Assembly: GCF_051903925.1 (NCBI RefSeq)
Contig: NZ_CP173678.1
Coordinates: 1,426,001 to 1,490,000 of the forward strand
Direction: 5' to 3'
Length of the DNA stretch: 64,000 nt
Source: G051903925 sp051903925
GTDB lineage: Bacteria; Pseudomonadota; Alphaproteobacteria; Zavarziniales; Zavarziniaceae
In this document: in pieces, positions 59,034-64,000 of the stretch
Layout: every line of letters begins with the position of its first letter
Position numbering within the stretch: the stretch's first letter is position 1
Made by a program: the position numbers and the translations under genes
The notes under the pieces: model-generated
What the model saw: only the letters and a program-made list of their open reading frames with translations
Databases searched by the model: none
What the model was told of the DNA's origin: nothing

Positions 59034-60748
59034 GGCGAGGCGGGCTCCCGCGCGGAGACGTGGTAGCGGTTCTTGCCCTGGCGCTTGGCGGCGTACATCG
59101 CCTGGTCGGCACGGGCGATCAGGTCGAACGGCGACTCGGCGCCCGCCGGGTCGATCATCGCGATACCGATCGACAGCGACAGGGGCGGGTCCCAGCATTC
59201 GGCAGCGGCCATCAGCGCCTCCTGTGTGGTTTGCAGGGCCAGCGCCTTGGCCACGGCGCCGGCTTCGGCCACGTCGTCCAGCCACAGGGCGAACTCGTCC
59301 CCGCCCAGGCGCACCGGAATGTCGCCGGCCCGGCTGCGCTCGACCAGGATGCGGCCCAGCGCACGCAGGACGCGGTCGCCGCGTTCGTGCCCGAAGCGGT
59401 CGTTGATCGGCTTGAAATTGTCGACGTCGAGATAAAGGAGCGCCGCCGGCCGCCCGCTGCGCGCATGCTGGCGCAGGCGCACCGCCAGTTCCTCGTGGAA
59501 GGCGCGGCGGTTCATCAGGCCGGTCAGCTCGTCGCTGCGGCTCAACCGCTCCAGCTGCTCCATGTGGCCGATCTGGGCGATGGCGATGCCCAGCTGGTCG
59601 GCCACGGCGGCGACCAGGGTATGATCCTCGGCCCGCCACGGCGTGGCGCCGGCGCGCGCCAGGACCAGGGCGCCGCGCATCTGGTGGTCGTACCAGGCAA
59701 CGCCCGCCAGGGTGCCGAAACCGCCGACCTCCCCCTCCAGCGCATCGCGCACGGCCGGCCGCTCGATCGCCAGCTGGGCCGTGACCGCGGCCAGGATCTG
59801 GTCGGCCTCCCGGCCCTGGACGCCCACGCGATGGGCCAGGCGCAGGCCGTCATGATCCGCGCGCAGGACAAAGGCATAGTCGGCGCCGGTGGCGTAGCTG
59901 AGCGATTCGGCCGCAACCTGCAGCGCGCGCGCCGGCTCCAGCGAATTGCGCATGGCGTCGACGATCTGGCCCACGAGACGCTCGCGCTCCAGCACCTCGG
60001 CCAGGTCGGCCTCGCGCTGGCGCATCGCGGTGATGTCGCGGCACACGCCGCGCACCACGGGGCCGCTGTCGCCGTCGCCGGCCACCGGCACGCAGCTGAC
60101 CAGGATGCAGCGCGAGGCGCCATCCTTGCCCCGCAGCCAGATTTCCTCGTCCTCCAGGGGCACGGGGCTTGAGAACGGGTCGGCGGCGCCGGCGCTGCGG
60201 TCGCGGTCGACCAGGATCGCCGCCGGCATGCCGTCGAGCTCTGTCGCGCTGTAGCCCAGCGCGCCGCGCTGCGAGACATAGCGGAAGGTGCCGCCCTCGC
60301 TCGTCTCCCAGGCGAAGTCGGAAGAGCAGTCGACCAGGTCCTTGAACATCTGGCGGGAGCGGGCCAGCGCGCCGTACAGGTTGCGCTCCAGCGTGGCGTC
60401 GCGGCCCAGCAGCAGGACGTCGACGCGCGCCGGGCCGGCCCTGCCTTGGGCCTGGACCTGGCCCAGCAGCGGCAGCGCCGTCAGCTCCCAGGTCGTCGGG
60501 TTGCCGCCGGCCACCGTCAGGCGGACCAGCTCGGCCAGGGGGCGGGCCCTGGAGCGGGCCTCCTCCACCAGGTCGTGCAGGCGCGTGTCGCCGTTGCCCC
60601 AGGCCCGGGCGATGCCGGCCGCGGCCGGGTTGCGCAGGCGGACATGGCCGTCCGCCGCCACCAGCATGGCGGGACCGGGAAAGACCCCGATCAGGCCGTG
60701 CGGATCCAGTCCCCCGCTCGCGATATCCTGCGCCGGCAAAGCCGCCAT
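59030..60748 (-). CDS. PAS-GAF diguanylate cyclase
   Basis: A 572-residue cytosolic protein with an N-terminal PAS-like region (about 15-115), a second PAS with PAC (about 130-245), a GAF domain (about 255-400) and a C-terminal GGDEF domain. The GGDEF motif is intact, and an RxxD inhibitory site lies five residues before it (RAGD-IPVRL-GGDEF). The start follows AGGA. It is transcribed ahead of the DUF2336 gene and divergently from the nucleotidase gene. Confidence 0.92.
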   Translation of the reverse strand: MAALPAQDIASGGLDPHGLIGVFPGPAMLVAADGHVRLRNPAAAGIARAWGNGDTRLHDLVEEARSRARPLAELVRLTVAGGNPTTWELTALPLLGQVQAQGRAGPARVDVLLLGRDATLERNLYGALARSRQMFKDLVDCSSDFAWETSEGGTFRYVSQRGALGYSATELDGMPAAILVDRDRSAGAADPFSSPVPLEDEEIWLRGKDGASRCILVSCVPVAGDGDSGPVVRGVCRDITAMRQREADLAEVLERERLVGQIVDAMRNSLEPARALQVAAESLSYATGADYAFVLRADHDGLRLAHRVGVQGREADQILAAVTAQLAIERPAVRDALEGEVGGFGTLAGVAWYDHQMRGALVLARAGATPWRAEDHTLVAAVADQLGIAIAQIGHMEQLERLSRSDELTGLMNRRAFHEELAVRLRQHARSGRPAALLYLDVDNFKPINDRFGHERGDRVLRALGRILVERSRAGDIPVRLGGDEFALWLDDVAEAGAVAKALALQTTQEALMAAAECWDPPLSLSIGIAMIDPAGAESPFDLIARADQAMYAAKRQGKNRYHVSAREPASP

Positions 60749-60922
60749 CTGCGTCCTGTTGACTGCATCCGGGACACTTGGCCGGTCCCCATCGCGGACT
60801 TTCGCGGGACAACGTTAAAATTTCAGCAATATGCCGCATGCTGACAAATCGGTGGCGCCGGCCGGCCTGGGGGTGCTGTGGCGCTTGTTGTCGGGCGGCC
60901 TTGGGGCCACATTGGCGCGATC

Positions 60923-61636
60923 ATGACCGGACCGCTCGACATCGTCGCCCACGACCAGGGCCTGGACGCCCTGCGCGGGGCGGACGCCTGGATCTTTGAC
61001 CTGGACAACACGCTCTACCCGCCCAGCTGCGCGCTGTTCGACCAGGTGGACGAGCGCATGGGCGGCTTCATCTCCAGCCTCCTGGACCTCGACCGGGTTG
61101 CGGCCAAGAAGCTGCAGAAGCACTATTGGATGACCTATGGGACCACGCTGCGGGGCCTGATGACAGAGCACGGCATCGACCCGACCGCGTTCCTGGCCCA
61201 TGTCCATGACATCGACCTGACGCCGGTGGCGCCCGATCCGGTCCTGTCGCAGGCCCTGGCGGCCCTGCCGGGGCGCAAGCTGATCTATACCAACGGCACC
61301 GTGCCCCATGCCGAGCGGGTGATGGAGCGCCTGGGCATCGCCCAGCACTTCGACGGCGTGTTCGACATCATCGCCTCCGACCACAGGCCGAAGCCGGACC
61401 CAGAGCCGTTCGCGCGAATGGTGCGCCAGCATGGCGTGAACCCCGCCCGCGCCGTCTTCGTCGAGGACCTGATGCGCAACCTGGAGCCGGCGCACGCGCT
61501 GGGCATGCGCACGGTCTGGGTCCCGGACACGACCGATGGCCCCGCCCTGGCGCCCGCGCCCTATGTCCATCATGTGGTCGAGGTGCTGACCCCGTGGCTG
61601 GCCGGGCTGGCCCAGGTCGCCCCGGGCGGCCGATGA
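60923..61636 (+). CDS. HAD pyrimidine 5'-nucleotidase-like phosphatase
   Basis: A 237-residue HAD hydrolase of the SDT1/YjjG-like pyrimidine nucleotidase group. Motif I is FDLDNTLYP, motif II lies in LIYTNGT, motif III is the Lys in DHRPKPDP, and motif IV is in VFVEDLMRN. An N-terminal helical cap is present. ATG 60923 gives the family N-terminus; a longer GTG start at 60878 is possible. It precedes dapD by 75 bases, a common alphaproteobacterial arrangement. Confidence 0.88.
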   Translation: MTGPLDIVAHDQGLDALRGADAWIFDLDNTLYPPSCALFDQVDERMGGFISSLLDLDRVAAKKLQKHYWMTYGTTLRGLMTEHGIDPTAFLAHVHDIDLTPVAPDPVLSQALAALPGRKLIYTNGTVPHAERVMERLGIAQHFDGVFDIIASDHRPKPDPEPFARMVRQHGVNPARAVFVEDLMRNLEPAHALGMRTVWVPDTTDGPALAPAPYVHHVVEVLTPWLAGLAQVAPGGR

Positions 61637-61711
61637 CAGCCAGTCGTTGACACGCGGGGCCCACCCCCTATCGTCGCGAACCCGAGTTCACTGCCAGATC
61701 CAGCGCCCGCC

Positions 61712-62551
61712 ATGACCGACATGCTCCAGACCACGATCGACGACGCGTGGGAACGCCGCCTCGAGTTCGACAGCTCGACCCGCGGGCCGGTGCGCGACGC
61801 GGTGGAGGCGGCGCTGGAACAGCTGGACCGCGGCACGGTCCGCGTGGCGGAGAAGTCGGGCGGTCAGTGGACGACCAACCAGTGGCTGAAGAAGGCGGTG
61901 CTGCTGTCCTTCCGCCTGCGCGATTCGGTGCCGGTCGACGGCGGGCCACAGGGATCGACCTGGTACGACAAGGTCCCGATGAAGTTCGCGACCTGGCGCG
62001 AGGAGCGCTTCAAGGCGTCGAACTTCCGCGCCGTGCCGGGCGCCATCGTGCGCCGCTCGGCCTATGTGGCGCCGGGCGTCGTGCTGATGCCGTGCTTCGT
62101 CAATGTCGGCGCCTATATCGACCGCAACACCATGATCGACACCTGGTCGACCGTGGGCTCCTGCGCCCAGATCGGTGCCAACTGCCACATCTCGGGCGGC
62201 GTGGGGATTGGCGGTGTGCTGGAGCCGTTGCAGGCCGAGCCCGTCATCATCGAGGACGACTGCTTCATCGGCGCGCGGTCCGAGGTCGCTGAAGGCGTGA
62301 TCGTCGAGCAGGGCTCGGTCCTGGCCACGGGCACGTTCCTGACCGCCTCGACCAAGATCATCGACCGCGCGACCGGCGAGGTCTTCCGCGGCCGGGTGCC
62401 CGCCTATTCGGTCGTCGTGCCGGGCACGATCGGGGGCGGCCAGGCGGCCGACGGCACGCCGTTGCCCGCCCTGGCCTGTGCCGTGATCGTGAAGCGGGTC
62501 GACGCCGGGACGCGGTCCAAGACCTCGATCAACGACCTGCTGCGCGACTGA
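61712..62551 (+). CDS. dapD: Tetrahydrodipicolinate N-succinyltransferase
   Basis: A 279-residue left-handed beta-helix enzyme of the succinylase branch of lysine and meso-diaminopimelate synthesis. Hexapeptide repeats run through about 100-220 (IVRRSAYVAPGVVLMPCFVN, IGANCHISGGVGIGGVLEPL, EDDCFIGARSEVAEGVIVEQ). Length is standard. It is followed by dapE after seven bases. Confidence 0.97.
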   Translation: MTDMLQTTIDDAWERRLEFDSSTRGPVRDAVEAALEQLDRGTVRVAEKSGGQWTTNQWLKKAVLLSFRLRDSVPVDGGPQGSTWYDKVPMKFATWREERFKASNFRAVPGAIVRRSAYVAPGVVLMPCFVNVGAYIDRNTMIDTWSTVGSCAQIGANCHISGGVGIGGVLEPLQAEPVIIEDDCFIGARSEVAEGVIVEQGSVLATGTFLTASTKIIDRATGEVFRGRVPAYSVVVPGTIGGGQAADGTPLPALACAVIVKRVDAGTRSKTSINDLLRD

Positions 62552-62558
62552 GCGCCGG

Positions 62559-63704
62559 ATGGCGGGCCTTCCCGACCCGGTCGACCTGGCGGCCGCGCTG
62601 ATCCGCAGGCCCAGCGTGACCCCGGCCGACGCGGGGGCGCTGGATGTGCTGGAGCGGACGCTGGCCGACCTTGGCTTTGCCTGCCACCGCCTGCGCTTCG
62701 AGGCGCCGGGGACCGAGCCGATCGAGAACCTGTACGCGGAAGCGGGGCAGGGCGCACCGCACTTCTGCTTTGCCGGTCATACCGACGTCGTGCCAACCGG
62801 GCCCGAGGCGGAATGGAGCGAGCCGCCCTTTGCCGGCACGCTGCGCGACGGTTTCCTGTGGGGCCGGGGGGCGGCCGACATGAAGGGGGCGATTGCCGCC
62901 TTTGTCGCCGCCGCCGCGGAGCGGCTGCAGCGCGGCCCATTACCGGGCACGATCAGCCTGCTGATCACGGGGGACGAGGAAGGGCCCGCCGTCAATGGCA
63001 CGGTGCGCGTGCTCGACTGGCTTGAGGCGCGCGGAATCCGCCCCGACTTCTGCGTGGTGGGGGAACCCACGAACCCGGACGCGCTGGGCGACATGATGAA
63101 GGTCGGCCGGCGCGGCAGCATCACCGCGCGGATCGCGGTCGAGGGCGTGCAGGGCCATGTCGCCTATCCCACCCGTGCCGACAATCCGCTGCCACGCCTG
63201 ATCCGCCTGCTGGAGCGCCTCAACGCCCGCGTGCTGGACGAGGGGACGGAGCACTTCCAGCCCTCGAACCTTGAGATCACCACGATCGACGTCGGCAATC
63301 CGGCCTCCAACGTCATCCCGGGGCGCGCCACGGCGCAGCTCAACATCCGCTTCAACGACCTGCATTCGGGTGCGGACCTGCAGGACTGGATCGCGCGGGA
63401 AGTGGCACAGGTCCAGGGGGCCAGCGCCAGCTTCGCCATCTCGGGCGAATCGTTCCTCTCTCCGCCCGGTCCCTATATCGACCTGGTCGCGGCCGCGGTC
63501 GCTGCGGAGACCGGCCGCATGCCGGAACGCTCCACCAGCGGGGGCACGTCGGACGCGCGCTTCATCCGCCGCCTGTGCCCGGTCGTGGAGTTCGGCCTGG
63601 TGGGCCAGACCATGCACAAGGTGGACGAGCGCGTGCCCGCAGCCGACATCGTCCGCCTGACCCGGATCTATGGGACGATCCTGGACCGCTTCTTCGCCGC
63701 CTGA
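62559..63704 (+). CDS. dapE: Succinyl-diaminopimelate desuccinylase
   Basis: A 381-residue M20-family dizinc amidohydrolase that releases LL-diaminopimelate. Metal ligands are His74 and Asp76 region (FAGHTDVVPTG), Asp107 (WGRGAADMKGA) and Glu residues in TGDEEGPAVNG. The lid domain (GHVAYPTRADNPLPRL) and C-terminal TMHKVDE are also typical. It forms an operon with dapD, and a membrane-protein gene starts 21 bases later. Confidence 0.96.
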   Translation: MAGLPDPVDLAAALIRRPSVTPADAGALDVLERTLADLGFACHRLRFEAPGTEPIENLYAEAGQGAPHFCFAGHTDVVPTGPEAEWSEPPFAGTLRDGFLWGRGAADMKGAIAAFVAAAAERLQRGPLPGTISLLITGDEEGPAVNGTVRVLDWLEARGIRPDFCVVGEPTNPDALGDMMKVGRRGSITARIAVEGVQGHVAYPTRADNPLPRLIRLLERLNARVLDEGTEHFQPSNLEITTIDVGNPASNVIPGRATAQLNIRFNDLHSGADLQDWIAREVAQVQGASASFAISGESFLSPPGPYIDLVAAAVAAETGRMPERSTSGGTSDARFIRRLCPVVEFGLVGQTMHKVDERVPAADIVRLTRIYGTILDRFFAA

Positions 63705-63724
63705 CACGACAGGCGACCCAATCC

Positions 63725-64000
63725 ATGCTGACGCTGCTGCCCATGCCGGATCGCGATGCGCTGGTGCATCATGTCCGCGCGGTGCTGCGGCTCATGCGCT
63801 TCGATGGCGCGGCGGCGGCCGACCTGGACCGCTCACCCGACGGGTTCTGGCAGTCGTTCGGCCTGATCCTGCTGATCCTTCCGGTCGGCCTGTTCCTGGG
63901 GATTGCCACGGAGTCGCTGCATCCCAGTTTCACGGCGGGACCGGAGGGCTGGTCCATGCTGGGCGTCGCCCTGCTGGCGATCGTCTTCTCGCTCGCCATG
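63725..64000 (+). CDS. Membrane protein, partial at the right edge
   Basis: The first 92 codons of a gene starting at ATG 63725. After a polar N-terminus of about 45 residues there are two hydrophobic segments (FGLILLILPVGLFLGIA, and MLGVALLAIVFSLAM). In related genomes dapE is often followed by an uncharacterised membrane protein and then truA; that is context only. The gene continues outside the window. Confidence 0.7.
   Translation, partial: MLTLLPMPDRDALVHHVRAVLRLMRFDGAAAADLDRSPDGFWQSFGLILLILPVGLFLGIATESLHPSFTAGPEGWSMLGVALLAIVFSLAM

Noticed and set aside
1..64000. CRISPR arrays, insertion sequences and prophage genes
   Set aside because: No regularly spaced direct repeats, transposase, integrase or phage structural motifs were seen on either strand.

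Overview
The window is a GC-rich (roughly 68-70%) bacterial chromosome segment with alphaproteobacterial gene content. The order ribonuclease D / kdsD-lptC-lptA-lptB-rpoN-hpf-ptsN, an Hsp20 gene next to a DUF1150 gene, a DUF2336 protein, a bacterial NDUFA9-like gene and gltD preceding gltB all point to an alphaproteobacterium, most likely of Rhodospirillales type. The genus cannot be fixed by reading alone. Most of the window is housekeeping sequence, with one clear accessory block.

Layout. 1-2750: edge of an unknown gene, a modB-modC molybdate transporter pair without modA, and a NUDIX hydrolase. 2790-3734: an orphan HprK-like kinase. 3998-12184: a nine-gene operon for an aromatic hydrocarbon meta-cleavage pathway. 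It holds a dihydrodiol dehydrogenase, a C-C hydrolase, a Rieske dioxygenase alpha and beta pair, an extradiol dioxygenase, a hydratase, an acylating acetaldehyde dehydrogenase, an aldolase and an extra SDR. Active-site residues are intact throughout, but the operon has no ferredoxin or reductase. A perfect 29-bp palindromic repeat splits it in two. 12209-14395: metA behind a SAM-I/IV-like riboswitch, and an AraC-type regulator. 14524-20364: Mrp Na+/H+ antiporter operon (A/B fusion, C, D, E, F, G). 20387-23207: hybrid histidine kinase, a small conserved gene, hsp20 and a DUF1150 gene. 23236-31160: a degenerate M23 peptidase, then ptsN, hpf, rpoN, the lptB-lptA-lptC-kdsD envelope cluster and ribonuclease D, all on the minus strand. 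A tRNA-Leu(CAG) follows.

31479-40135: NDUFA9-like protein, an unrecognised secreted protein, and gltD-gltB (glutamate synthase) behind a CRP/FNR-like palindrome. 40251-50159: a GGDEF/EAL protein, Fe-superoxide dismutase, a redoxin plus DsbD/ScsB-type pair for periplasmic thiol reduction, a soluble inverted chemoreceptor-like protein, a CHASE3-GAF-GGDEF cyclase and a Uma2 protein. 50183-56134: lepA, pheT, pheS, rplT and rpmI, read from a good sigma-70-type promoter. 56317-64000: YpfJ-type metallopeptidase, a secreted Cys-containing protein, a DUF2336 protein overlapping a PAS-GAF-GGDEF cyclase, a HAD nucleotidase, dapD-dapE and the start of a membrane protein.

How the parts fit. The catabolic operon would convert an arene to a dihydrodiol, a catechol and a meta-cleavage product, and then to pyruvate, acetyl-CoA and a side-chain acid. 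Nitrogen metabolism is represented by ptsN, rpoN and gltDB. Cyclic-di-GMP signalling is represented by three proteins. Several intergenic palindromes look like terminators, and two of them share a 14-base core, suggesting a dispersed element.
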